Source: Plut-88900 sp965116945 (GTDB lineage: Bacteria > Chloroflexota > Dehalococcoidia > Plut-88900). Taken from it: a stretch of DNA of 64,000 nucleotides. The notes beneath the pieces are model-generated. The model did not search any database and was not told the origin of the DNA. It saw only the letters and a list, made by a program, of their open reading frames with translations. How positions within the stretch are numbered: position 1 is the stretch's first letter; every line of letters begins with the position of its first letter. The stretch spans positions 1,054,001-1,118,000 of the forward strand of contig OZ220734.1 of NCBI GenBank assembly GCA_965116945.1, read 5' to 3'. The translations under genes were made by a program, and so were the position numbers. Shown piece by piece: positions 1-7,454 of this stretch.

Positions 1-2
1 GC

Positions 3-254
3 CACGGCGCCCCCGTCAAACAGCCCCAGGCCAAGATCAAGGAGCTCCTCGACCACCGCCTTGAGCGCGAACGCCAGATCATCGGATTCCTCTTAGAGGG
101 CCGAAACACCATCGACAGCCTCGTCAAGGCCATCTACCCCGAACTGGACCCGGACCTCCTCTCCGAGGCCCAGGGCCAGGTCAAAGTACACCTCATCAAG
201 CTAATCAACGAGTCCCGAGTCCAGTCCCACGGGGACACCTACGCCCTAACGTAA
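3..254 (+). CDS. MBL-fold metallo-hydrolase, C-terminal end (partial)
   Basis: Only the last 83 codons are in the window; the start lies upstream. The visible part reads HRLERERQIIGFLLEG, then NTIDSLVKAIYPEL, then VKVHLIKLINESRV. This is the pattern of the winged-helix tail (BLACT_WH type) that follows the metallo-beta-lactamase fold in LACTB2-like hydrolases. The catalytic HxHxDH part is off the edge, so the substrate cannot be judged. It ends with TAA at 252-254 and is followed by the control region of a toxin-antitoxin pair. Family assignment is moderately sure and rests on the tail alone. Confidence 0.65.
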   Translation, partial: HGAPVKQPQAKIKELLDHRLERERQIIGFLLEGRNTIDSLVKAIYPELDPDLLSEAQGQVKVHLIKLINESRVQSHGDTYALT

Positions 255-293
255 TTTCTATCCCTTCCTCTGAGCGGCTGGAATCACAATATG

Positions 294-318
294 ACCATGG
301 TCATGACCATGGTATAAT
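294..318 (+). promoter_or_regulatory. Perfect 20-bp palindrome overlapping a TATAAT -10 box (likely antitoxin operator)
   Basis: Positions 294-313 are a perfect dyad built from two ACCATGGT half-sites around TCAT/GA. A second overlapping palindrome, ATGACCATGGTCAT, lies at 291-304. The last base of the 20-mer is the first base of TATAAT at 313-318. This sits 30 bp upstream of the Phd-like antitoxin, as expected for autorepression by a toxin-antitoxin complex. No good -35 box is visible. The role is inferred from position and symmetry. Confidence 0.7.
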
Positions 319-347
319 CGCAATATCTTCCCACCGGGAGCACTGCG

Positions 348-623
348 GTGAACATGCGAGATGACATAGCGCCGGGACTCAGGACCATCAAGGCCTCGGA
401 GTTCAAGGCCAGGTGCCTCAAACTTATGGACGAAGTCGCCGAGACCGGGCAGGACATCATCATCACCAAGAACGGCCGCCCCGTCTCCCGACTCACCCCC
501 TACCGCAAGCCCCCCAGCACCTTCTTCGGCGCAGACAAGGGAAAAATCAAGATCCTCGGCGACATTGTTTCGCCTCTCGATATCGAGTGGGAGGCCGAGA
601 AGGGCCTTCTGGACGGCAAGTAG
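348..623 (+). CDS. Phd/YefM-family antitoxin
   Basis: A 91-residue protein beginning at GTG 348; an in-frame ATG at 354 is an alternative. The core TIKASEFKARCLKLMDEVAETGQDI followed by IITKNGRPVSRLTPY is the classic Phd/YefM DNA-binding fold: a helix, then a strand with a conserved NGRP turn. The C-terminal tail is acidic (DIEWEAEKGL), as in segments that wrap the toxin. The PIN-domain toxin starts 18 bp downstream. In the family the antitoxin neutralises the toxin and, with it, represses the shared promoter; the palindrome at 294-313 is the likely site. Confidence 0.88.
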   Translation: MNMRDDIAPGLRTIKASEFKARCLKLMDEVAETGQDIIITKNGRPVSRLTPYRKPPSTFFGADKGKIKILGDIVSPLDIEWEAEKGLLDGK

Positions 624-641
624 CCGGTCGGGAATCCCTCT

Positions 642-1040
642 TTGCTCCTACTCGATACACAGGTCTTGCTCTGGCTCAGGTCAGGCGACCGGAGATTGGG
701 ACCTCGGGCCCGCCAGACCATAGACCATGAATTAAGAGCGGGACAGGTAGCCGTCGCCTCCATTTCCTTCTGGGAAGTTGCCATGCTCAAGCAGAAGGCA
801 CGTATCATCTTTACTGAAGATGTCGCTGCTTGGCGGCGGTCGCAATTGGAGCAAGGCTTAACGGAATTGCCGCTTACGGGCCTGATCGGCATCCGGGCTG
901 CTGAGCTTGCCGACCTCCACGCTGATCCCGCCGACCGCATAATCGTCGCCACCGCCCTCGAAGGCCACCAACTCCTCACCGCCGACGACCGCATCCTCAA
1001 CTGGTCCGGTCAACTCAGCAGGCTCGACGCCCGGACCTAA
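642..1040 (+). CDS. PIN-domain toxin (VapC-type ribonuclease)
   Basis: A 132-residue protein starting at TTG 642, directly after its antitoxin. It has the PIN signature: LLLDTQVLLWL (first Asp), an ISFWEVAML segment (Glu), and HADPADRIIVATAL (Asp pair), ending in LLTADDRILNW. These acidic residues bind the Mg ions that cleave RNA in VapC toxins; the sequence is of the COG3744 subtype that pairs with Phd-like antitoxins. It appears intact. The RNA target cannot be inferred. Confidence 0.88.
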   Translation: MLLLDTQVLLWLRSGDRRLGPRARQTIDHELRAGQVAVASISFWEVAMLKQKARIIFTEDVAAWRRSQLEQGLTELPLTGLIGIRAAELADLHADPADRIIVATALEGHQLLTADDRILNWSGQLSRLDART

Positions 1041-1088
1041 CGCTTTCCCATCATGCGGTTGGGTCAGGGCCATCCCCTCCCCCCGTGT

Positions 1089-1094
1089 TATCAT
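1089..1094 (+). promoter_or_regulatory. -10 element TATCAT seven bases before a start codon
   Basis: TATCAT at 1089-1094 ends 7 nt before the ATG at 1102, and there is no Shine-Dalgarno sequence between them. Transcription would begin at about the start codon, giving a leaderless mRNA. The same layout occurs before the LLM gene at 6431 (TATAAT 6416-6421). Inferred from spacing only. Confidence 0.4.
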
Positions 1095-1101
1095 CCTCCC
1101 A

Positions 1102-2112
1102 ATGCAAGTTGGCAAACTCCCCCCCGACTTCCTCCACAAGCTCCTCTCCTCCTCCCCTCCCACCGACCCCCGGGTACTCATCGGCCCCGGCATCGGCGAG
1201 GACGCCGCCGTAATCTCCATGTCCGACGACCGCGTCCTCGTTGCCAAGACCGACCCCATTACATTCGCCTCCGACGAAATCGGCTGGTACGCCGTCCACG
1301 TCAACGCCAATGACATCGCCGCCACCGGCGCCGAGCCCCGCTGGTTCCTCGCCACGCTCCTCGTCCCCGAGGACATGCCCCAGGCCCGGGTCGAAGACGC
1401 CTTCAGCCAGATCTCCGACGCCTGCAGAGACATCGGGGTCTCCCTCATCGGCGGCCATACGGAGGTCACTTACGACATCAACCGGCCCATCGTCATGGGC
1501 GCCATGCTCGGCGAAGCCCACCCCTCCGACCTCACCCCCACCTCCGCCGCCCAGGTCGGAGACGCAGTCCTGCTGACCAAGGCCATCGCCATCGAGGGTT
1601 CCTCCGTCCTGGCCCGGGAGTCCGCCCCACCCCTATTTGCCAGGGGCATTAGCGGTGATTCCATTGAACAGGCCAGCGTATTCCTCTACGATCCCGGCAT
1701 CAGCGTCCTTGAGGACGCCCGTATCGCTCGGACCGCGGCAAAAATTCATGCAATGCACGACCCCACCGAGGGCGGCCTCGTAACTGGTCTTCGAGAGATC
1801 GGTTGGGCCTCTGGCACGGGTGTCCGCCTGGACCTCGCCTCCGTGCCCATCCTCCCCGACTCCCTCGCCTTCTGCCGCGCCCTCTCCCTGGACCCCCTCG
1901 GGCTCCTTGCCTCCGGCGCCCTCGTCATCACCCTCCCCCCCGAGAACGTTGCCACCGTAACCTCCGCCCTGGAAGCCGCCTGCATTCCTGTAACCCGCAT
2001 TGGAGAAATCAAACCCCCGGAAGACGGCTTCGTTATGGTCACCCCCGAAGGCGAACGCGAAATGCCCGACTTCCCCATCGACGAACTGGCCCGCTTCCTC
2101 TCATCCCAATGA
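1102..2112 (+). CDS. AIR synthase-related (PurM/HypE-like) protein
   Basis: A 336-residue protein of the PurM/HypE ATP-binding superfamily. GPGIGEDAAVI near the N-terminus is the Gly-rich GDDAA-type motif. VNANDIAATGAEPRW (about 70-85) is the ATP-grasping ND(I/L)A.G motif, and HDPTEGGLVTGLREI (about 215) is the second-domain DPTxGG motif. No other hydrogenase maturation genes are nearby, so a true HypE role is unlikely; archaeal-type AIR-synthase-related proteins with unknown substrate fit better. Its stop overlaps the next gene's start (ATGA), implying translational coupling with the HAD phosphatase. Confidence 0.8.
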   Translation: MQVGKLPPDFLHKLLSSSPPTDPRVLIGPGIGEDAAVISMSDDRVLVAKTDPITFASDEIGWYAVHVNANDIAATGAEPRWFLATLLVPEDMPQARVEDAFSQISDACRDIGVSLIGGHTEVTYDINRPIVMGAMLGEAHPSDLTPTSAAQVGDAVLLTKAIAIEGSSVLARESAPPLFARGISGDSIEQASVFLYDPGISVLEDARIARTAAKIHAMHDPTEGGLVTGLREIGWASGTGVRLDLASVPILPDSLAFCRALSLDPLGLLASGALVITLPPENVATVTSALEAACIPVTRIGEIKPPEDGFVMVTPEGEREMPDFPIDELARFLSSQ

Positions 2113-2951
2113 CCTACAAACTCCTCGCCCTCGATATCGACGGCACCATCTACGAACGTATTACCGATACTCCCCTCACCGAGCGCACAAAGCGGGCCAT
2201 CGCCCGTGTCATGGAGACCGGCGCGGGCGTTACCCTGGCCACGGGGCGCACCTACAATTCCGCCCTCCACTTCAGCCGGGACCTGGGCCTCACCCTCCCC
2301 ATCATCTGCTACCAGGGCTCCTTCACGTCCAACCCTGTCACCCATGAGATCGTCCGCGAGACCCCCGTCCCCCTACCCCTCGCCCACCGCCTCATACGCC
2401 TGCTCAAGGCCCAGGGACTGAACCCCTATGTCTACGTCCGGGACCACTTCTACGTGCAGGAAATCACCGAAGCCGTCCGCCAGTCCGAAAAATACCTCAA
2501 GATTAAGGCTGAACTCCTGACCGACCTCATCCGCGACGTAACCGAACCACCCACCAAGATAGTCGTCACCGGCGACGCCGAGGTCATAGGTGGTGTCCAG
2601 GCCTTGGTCGATTCCCACTTCAACGGCGACATCGCCGCCATGCACACCTACGACTACCTCTGCGAAATCGGCCACCCCGACGGCAGCAAGGGCGCAGCCC
2701 TCCAGCACCTCGCCGACTCCCTCGGCGTGAAGAGAGAGGAAGTAGTCGCCGTCGGCGACAGCCCCAACGACGTCGACATGATCCAGTGGGCGGGCCTCGG
2801 CGTAGCCATGGGCAACGCCCCCGACAAGGTCAAGTCCTCCGCCGACCACGTCACCCTCCCCGCCTCCAACCACGGCTTAGCCCTCCTCCTCGAAACCCTC
2901 CTCTCCGAAAACCGCTTCACCCCCCTCCCCTTTCCCCGAGTACCAAACTAG
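2109..2951 (+). CDS. HAD-superfamily hydrolase, Cof type
   Basis: A 280-residue Cof/type IIB phosphatase. Motif I is LALDIDGTIYE at the N-terminus, GVTLATGRTYNSA supplies motif II, and VVAVGDSPNDVDMI is motif IV with the metal-binding Asp residues. A large cap lies between, about residues 85-190. These enzymes dephosphorylate small phosphorylated metabolites; the substrate is unknown. The start overlaps the upstream stop by four bases. The final codons and the TAG lie inside a family A repeat, so the last few residues (RVPN) come from the repeat rather than from an ancestral C-terminus. Confidence 0.88.
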   Translation: MTYKLLALDIDGTIYERITDTPLTERTKRAIARVMETGAGVTLATGRTYNSALHFSRDLGLTLPIICYQGSFTSNPVTHEIVRETPVPLPLAHRLIRLLKAQGLNPYVYVRDHFYVQEITEAVRQSEKYLKIKAELLTDLIRDVTEPPTKIVVTGDAEVIGGVQALVDSHFNGDIAAMHTYDYLCEIGHPDGSKGAALQHLADSLGVKREEVVAVGDSPNDVDMIQWAGLGVAMGNAPDKVKSSADHVTLPASNHGLALLLETLLSENRFTPLPFPRVPN

Positions 2952-3053
2952 AGGCAGACGCCTGCGGCTTGGCGCAGGCGTCTGCCTCTGTTTTTCCTCC
3001 CCCTCTCCCTTGAAGGCCCTAAGGGAGAGGGGGACCAAGGGGGAGAGGGTTCC
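2937..3053 (+). repeat. Family A variable-stem hairpin element, copy 1 (terminator-like)
   Basis: Conserved left flank AGTACCAAACTAG, then a hairpin with arms 2951-2966 and 2973-2988 (GAGGCAGACGCCTGCG and its complement), then CTGTTTTTCC, then the family's second, sequence-conserved hairpin (CCCTCTCCCTT/AAGGGAGAGGG) and the GGGAGAGGGTTCC tail. A GC stem followed by five T residues looks like an intrinsic terminator. It sits between the convergent HAD and enoyl-CoA hydratase genes. Confidence 0.9.
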
Positions 3054-3064
3054 CTAGGGTGGGG

Positions 3065-3841
3065 CTACCTCCCCTTGAACTCCGGCTCCCGCTTCTCCAT
3101 GAATGACTGCATACCCTCCTTCGCATCCTCAGTCTGGGAAAGCGGCCTCTCTATCAGTGTCTGTAGAGTCAGGCCTTTCTCCCAGTCGATAAACGCATTC
3201 ATGGACTGCTTCATGTACGCAATCGACGTTGTCGCACCCTTCGCCAACCGACCCGCCCATTCGGCCACCGCATCGTCCAGTTCTTCTGCCGGGACTGCCT
3301 TGTTCACCAGGCCAATCTCCGCAGCCTCCTTGCCGCTGATCCAGTCTCCCAGGAACAGTATCTCGCAGGCCTTCCGGTATCCCGCCGCAGTGAGCATGGA
3401 GAATGACCCTGACCCTATGCCTCGCTGCACATACGGTATCCCCAGTCTTGCATCCTCCGCTGCGATTATCAGGTCGGCCGCCAGCGCCACTTCGAACGCC
3501 CCGCCCAGCGCATATCCATGCAGCTGGGCTATAACCGGCTTCAGCAATCCGCGCATTTGCCTGATTATCCGCGGCGGCGCCTCCATCTGCATTGACAGCG
3601 AGTCCGACCCTATCCTCCGGGAAGTCTTACCCATGCCCTTCAGGTCGTCTCCCGCGCTGAACGCCTTCCCCGACCCCTTGAGCACCAGCACCCTTACCTC
3701 CGGGTCCGATGCCGTATCCGCCATGGCATCAAGCAACTCATCGAATAGTGCATGGTTGAACGCATTAAGCTGCTTGGGGCGGTTAAAGGTAACCGTCGCA
3801 AGCCCATCGGCCTTCTCATAGATTATGAACTCGTATTCCAT
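3065..3841 (-). CDS. Enoyl-CoA hydratase/isomerase family protein
   Basis: A 258-residue crotonase-fold protein starting at MEYEFIIYEK, with GAGGAG about 7 nt upstream. AFSAGDDLKGM forms the oxyanion-hole region, and HGYALGGAFEVALAADLIIA carries the first catalytic Glu position. At the second Glu position the sequence is GIPYVQRG where typical hydratases have PE, so Tyr replaces the Glu that activates water. It may therefore be an isomerase, hydrolase or other crotonase variant rather than a classic hydratase. It is a single gene, convergent with the HAD gene. Confidence 0.85.
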   Translation of the reverse strand: MEYEFIIYEKADGLATVTFNRPKQLNAFNHALFDELLDAMADTASDPEVRVLVLKGSGKAFSAGDDLKGMGKTSRRIGSDSLSMQMEAPPRIIRQMRGLLKPVIAQLHGYALGGAFEVALAADLIIAAEDARLGIPYVQRGIGSGSFSMLTAAGYRKACEILFLGDWISGKEAAEIGLVNKAVPAEELDDAVAEWAGRLAKGATTSIAYMKQSMNAFIDWEKGLTLQTLIERPLSQTEDAKEGMQSFMEKREPEFKGR

Positions 3842-4313
3842 GTAAACGTCTCCTCGAATCGCTATTTGCGGGCCCACCCATGATACACCGTCACCCCCTC
3901 CCCACACCTCCATCCCCATCCCTCATCCCGGCCCCCGAGCCGGCTGAAAGTGTCGAAGATGCGCCTGGGCGTGCGCCGTGCTGAAAGTCCGCCCGTGGCG
4001 GAGCGTGAATCCATCCCTCCCACTTCCACCAGTACTGAATTAGAGGGCAGTGCCTGCGCCCTTGCGCAGGCACTGCCCTCTATTCTTCTCTCCCCCTCTC
4101 CCTTAAAGGCTCTAAGGGAGAGGGGGATAAAGGGGGTGAGGGTTCCTGAGTAAGGCAGGATGGGCATTTCATCATGGCCGCTAGGCATTCCATCATTCCA
4201 AGCCTCTGCAAGGGACCCAGAACTACCTCGTTCATGAGCATCTCAACAACCAGAATTTAGTGTTAACCTAGTATTGGAGACCCTTCAAGAAAATCCAACA
4301 ACGAGGCTCAACA
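3842..4313. other. Repeat-filled gap with a nested insert
   Basis: No gene is visible. 3931-4016 is a family C repeat (CATTCC...GGAATCCATCC type) split after GAGCCGG by about 65 bp of small hairpin modules: CTGAAAGTG, TCGAAGATG, CGCC...GGCG, then a second CTGAAAGT and CCGCC/GGCGG. A family A copy follows at 4031-4146. The final 150 bp are less GC-rich, hold the promoter region of the next gene, and have a GAGG Shine-Dalgarno 7 nt before its ATG. Confidence 0.75.
4031..4146 (+). repeat. Family A variable-stem hairpin element, copy 2
   Basis: Flank AGTACTGAATTAG, hairpin arms from 4043 and to 4080 (GAGGGCAGTGCCTGCGC with loop CCTT), then TATTCTTC, the CCCTCTCCCTTA hairpin and a GGGTGAGGGTTCC tail. 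Stem sequence differs from copy 1 while pairing stays perfect over 17 bp. Confidence 0.9.
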
Positions 4314-4982
4314 ATGAAACACGAAATTCTCTACAAGCCCTCCTACTCCCTGGCCCTCCTGAGCTTGGACCGGGGTGACGACATAGTCGCCGAGTCCGGT
4401 GCCATGGTCAGCATGTCCTCCGGCATCAGCATCGAAACCGCCGCCCGAGGCGGCCTCTTTGGCGGCCTGGCCCGCAAGTTCCTCGGCGGCGAGAGCTTCT
4501 TCATGAACACCTTCCACGCTGACGAGGCCGGGGAGATCACCCTCGCCCCGCCCCTCCCCGGTGACATCCTTCACCTGGACATGCGCAACCAGACCATCAT
4601 GGTCACCTCCGGGGCCTACCTGGCCTGTTCAAAGGCCATCAACGTCGACACCCAATGGGGCGGCGCCAAGACCTTCTTTTCCAAGGAAGGCCTGTTCCTC
4701 CTGAGAGTCCAGGGCTCCGGGGACCTGTTCCTCTCCAGCTACGGCGCAATACACCCCAGGGAACTGCGCAACGGTGAGACCTACATCGTCGACACTGGTC
4801 ACATGGTCGCCTTCGATGACACCGTCGACTACCGGGTAACGAGGGTTGGAGGCCTGAAGTCGACCCTGTTCAGCGGGGAAGGCCTGGTCTGCGAACTCAC
4901 CGGGCCTGGGAAGATCTACCTCCAGTCGAGAAGCAACGACGCTTTCCTGTCCTGGCTGATTCCTCAGCTTCCCAGCCGTTAG
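4314..4982 (+). CDS. AIM24/TIGR00266-family protein
   Basis: A 222-residue all-beta protein of the AIM24/TIGR00266 family. Diagnostic stretches are IVAESGAMVSMSSGI near residue 25-40, GGLFGGLARKFLGGESFFMNTF, a middle VTSGAYLACS, and a late TYIVDTGHMVAFDDTVDY. Length matches the bacterial family. The molecular function is not established; members are often encoded near membrane proteins. Here it converges on, and overlaps by four bases, a small membrane protein on the other strand. Confidence 0.85.
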   Translation: MKHEILYKPSYSLALLSLDRGDDIVAESGAMVSMSSGISIETAARGGLFGGLARKFLGGESFFMNTFHADEAGEITLAPPLPGDILHLDMRNQTIMVTSGAYLACSKAINVDTQWGGAKTFFSKEGLFLLRVQGSGDLFLSSYGAIHPRELRNGETYIVDTGHMVAFDDTVDYRVTRVGGLKSTLFSGEGLVCELTGPGKIYLQSRSNDAFLSWLIPQLPSR

Positions 4983-5368
4983 CCCAGGGCCCAGAGCAGC
5001 AGGCTCAGGCTCCCGACATAGACCACCGTCGCGCTGAACCCGCTGAGGAAATAGCCCCAGAGCTCGCTCTCGATCAGTCGCATCAGCAGCGTGGACATTA
5101 CGACCGCTGCCAGGGGCACTATGTTCAGCAACGCCACGGTCGGCACCTCGACATCCAGCTGCTCCTGCCCCGAGATATACCAGTAGGTCGGGATGTTGAA
5201 CAGCATGAAGCCGATCACTGCTCCCACCACGAACAGCAGCGGGTCCACCCGTTTCGGCGCACCGTACCTGAACGCCGCCAGTATCCCCGCAGACCAGATC
5301 GACAGGGTGTAGCCGTAGGGCAGCACAATGCTCTGTACCACCGTTGCGACGGCCTCTCCGAAATTCAT
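4979..5368 (-). CDS. Small four-helix membrane protein of unknown function
   Basis: A 129-residue hydrophobic protein with about four predicted membrane segments: VQSIVLPYGYTLSIWSAGIL, LLFVVGAVIGFMLFNI, ALLNIVPLAAVVMSTLLM, and a C-terminal ATVVYVGSLSLLLWALG. I recognise no family motif. Its stop codon overlaps the end of the convergent AIM24-like gene by four bases, so the two transcripts overlap. A role linked to the AIM24 protein is possible but unsupported. Confidence 0.65.
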   Translation of the reverse strand: MNFGEAVATVVQSIVLPYGYTLSIWSAGILAAFRYGAPKRVDPLLFVVGAVIGFMLFNIPTYWYISGQEQLDVEVPTVALLNIVPLAAVVMSTLLMRLIESELWGYFLSGFSATVVYVGSLSLLLWALG

Positions 5369-6430
5369 CTGCTAGTAAGCCTTACCTGCGCCATTTAAAC
5401 TTCTCAAACACATTGCCTCAAATTATCCCGACCCGTAATACTCCTCTTCCCTCTTCCCGTCAAGAACCTCACCCCATCATCGCCGTTGAAAGGATAGCTC
5501 CTCCCATTTCTCCCCAGTTCTGAACTAGAGGGAGACCCCATGCATAAAACGCATGGGGTCTCCCTCTGTTCTCCTCTCCCTTGATGGCCCTGAGGGAGAG
5601 GGGGATCAAGGGGGTGAGGGTTCCCCCTTCCAAGTCAGGAGGCAATCATTCCGGTTGAGCAAAGCGGATATGCCTCCACTTGCTCCCTGGGCAGGGCCAT
5701 TCATCCTGAGCAACGTCGAAGGATCGAGCGGGGGAGGCCTTGCCTCTTCACTTCATCCAACCACAATCCTTCCTCCCCCCAGTATTGAACTAGAGGCCCA
5801 CCGTGCGCCTAAGGTGCACGGTGGGCTTTTATTCTTTCCTTCCACTCCCCTTTCCCTTAGTACTGAATTAGAGGCATACCCATGTGCATCGCACATGCGT
5901 ATGCCTCTATTCTTCTCTCCCCCTCTCCATTTAAGGCCCTAAGGGAGAGGGGGATAAAGGGGGTGAGGGTTCCCCCTCCCAAGTCAGGAGGCAATCATTC
6001 CGGTTGAGCAAAGCGGATATGCCTCCGCTTGCTCCCTGGGCAGGGCCATTCATCCTGAGCAACGTCGAAGGATCGAGCGGGGGAGGCCTTGCCTCTTCAC
6101 TTCATCCAACCTCAATCCTTCCTCCCCCCAGTACTGAACTAGAGGCCCACCGTGCGCCTAAGGTGCACGTGTGGGCTTTTATTCTTTCCTTCCACTCCCC
6201 TTTCCCTTAGTACTGAATTAGGGGCATACGCATGGGCAACGCCCATGCGTATGCCCCTATTCTTCTCTCCCCCTCTCCATTAAAGGCCCTAAGGGAGAGG
6301 GGGATAAAGGGGGTGAGGGTTCCCCTCCCAGGTCAACAGGTAGTCATTCTGAGATGAAAGGATGGGCCGAACTCCACTTAATCCCCGGGGTTGGGGGAAG
6401 GGCTCTCCCTTCCCGTATAATCTCTCCACC
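5369..6430. other. Repeat cluster of about 1 kb
   Basis: There is no credible gene. It contains family A copy 3 (5515-5625; arms GAGGGAGACCCCATGC from 5528 to 5566) and then a tandem duplication of about 350 bp (5632-5980 and 5981-6330). Each unit holds a family B hairpin (5697-5741; 6047-6091) and two family A hairpins. The final 100 bp lead into the LLM gene, with TATAAT at 6416-6421. Confidence 0.8.
5632..6330 (+). repeat. Tandem duplication, ~350-bp unit, with diverged hairpins
   Basis: AAGTCAGGAGGCAATCATTC recurs 349 bp apart (5632 and 5981) and the units stay nearly identical throughout. Unit 1 hairpins lie at about 5796-5826 and 5871-5907; unit 2 hairpins at about 6145-6177 and 6221-6257. 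The second hairpins differ at five positions. Four of these make two paired changes (A-T to G-C at stem pair 2; T-A to G-C at pair 15), and one turns a C/C mismatch into a G-C pair. Confidence 0.92.
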
Positions 6431-7432
6431 ATGACAACCAAGCTCGGCATCGGCCTCAGCGGCCAGGACATGACCCCCCTCGAAGTCGTCGAGTGCTGCA
6501 AGCTCGCAGACCAACTCGGATACCACTCCTTCTGGCTCTCCGAGGGCCACGGCGGAGACCAGTTCACCACCCTTACCGCCTGCGCCCTCGCCACCGAGAA
6601 CATAAAGCTCGGCACATCCATCATCAGCGTCTACGTACGCAGCGCCCCAACCATCGCCATGGCCGCCGCCTGCCTCGACCACTTCTCCAACGGTCGTTTC
6701 ATCCTGGGCCTCGGGTCCAGCCACAAGGTCCAGGTCGAGGACGAGCACAGCATCCCCTACCACTTCCCCGTCACCCGACTCCGCGAGTACATCGACGTTA
6801 TCCGCGCCCTTCTACGAGACGGCAAGGTCTCCTACAAGGGCAACGTACTGGACATCCACAACTTCGACTTCTGGTTCCCCACCCTCCACCCCGAAGTCCC
6901 CATCTACGCAGCCGCCGTCTTCGACAAGATGCTCCGAGTCTGCGGCGAAATCACCGACGGCACAGTCCTCACCTGGACAACACTCTCCGGGGCAGCCAAC
7001 GCCGCAAGGATAGTCGCAGAAGGCGCCCGGGCCGCCGGCCGAGACCCCTCAGCAATCGAAATCGCCGACCTCATTACCACCGTCCTCTCCGATGATGGCC
7101 ACCCCGATCTCGAGGGTATCCGCAAGGTCACTTCCTTCTACGCCGGATTCTTCCCCCGCTACAACCGTGCCCTCGCCCAGAACGGCTTCCCTGAAGAGGC
7201 AGCAGCCATCCGGGCCGCCTACAAAGAAGGCAAACGCGGCCTCGCCCTCGAGTCCCTCGTCCCCGACTCCTTGCTCCGCTCCATCGCCATCACCGGCACC
7301 CCCGACGAATGCCGGGACCGCATCCAGACCTACCGGGACGCCGGCGTCACCCTCCCCATCATCGCCCCCCGCACCTCCGCCCCCAACGCCGCCCAAAAAG
7401 CCCAGGCCGTAATCCGTGCCCTGGCCCCTTAG
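6431..7432 (+). CDS. LLM-class flavin/F420-dependent oxidoreductase
   Basis: A 333-residue TIM-barrel protein of the bacterial luciferase-like family, close to F420/FMN-dependent reductases (methylene-H4MPT reductase style). It starts KLGIGLSGQDMTPLEVVECC and continues with LGYHSFWLSEGHGGDQF and IKLGTSIISVY. The region DHFSNGRFILGLGSSHKVQ is the conserved SxGRxxLGLG cofactor loop. ATG 6431 is chosen because the barrel begins right after it; it lacks a Shine-Dalgarno and sits 9 nt after TATAAT, suggesting a leaderless message. The substrate is unknown. Confidence 0.88.
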   Translation: MTTKLGIGLSGQDMTPLEVVECCKLADQLGYHSFWLSEGHGGDQFTTLTACALATENIKLGTSIISVYVRSAPTIAMAAACLDHFSNGRFILGLGSSHKVQVEDEHSIPYHFPVTRLREYIDVIRALLRDGKVSYKGNVLDIHNFDFWFPTLHPEVPIYAAAVFDKMLRVCGEITDGTVLTWTTLSGAANAARIVAEGARAAGRDPSAIEIADLITTVLSDDGHPDLEGIRKVTSFYAGFFPRYNRALAQNGFPEEAAAIRAAYKEGKRGLALESLVPDSLLRSIAITGTPDECRDRIQTYRDAGVTLPIIAPRTSAPNAAQKAQAVIRALAP

Positions 7433-7454
7433 AAGGGGTGGCGGAGAACCACTA

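Noticed and set aside
1803..2108. A long upstream extension of the HAD phosphatase frame
   Set aside because: It overlaps the AIR-synthase-related gene, is Pro/Arg-rich shadow sequence, and the HAD fold starts exactly at ATG 2109.
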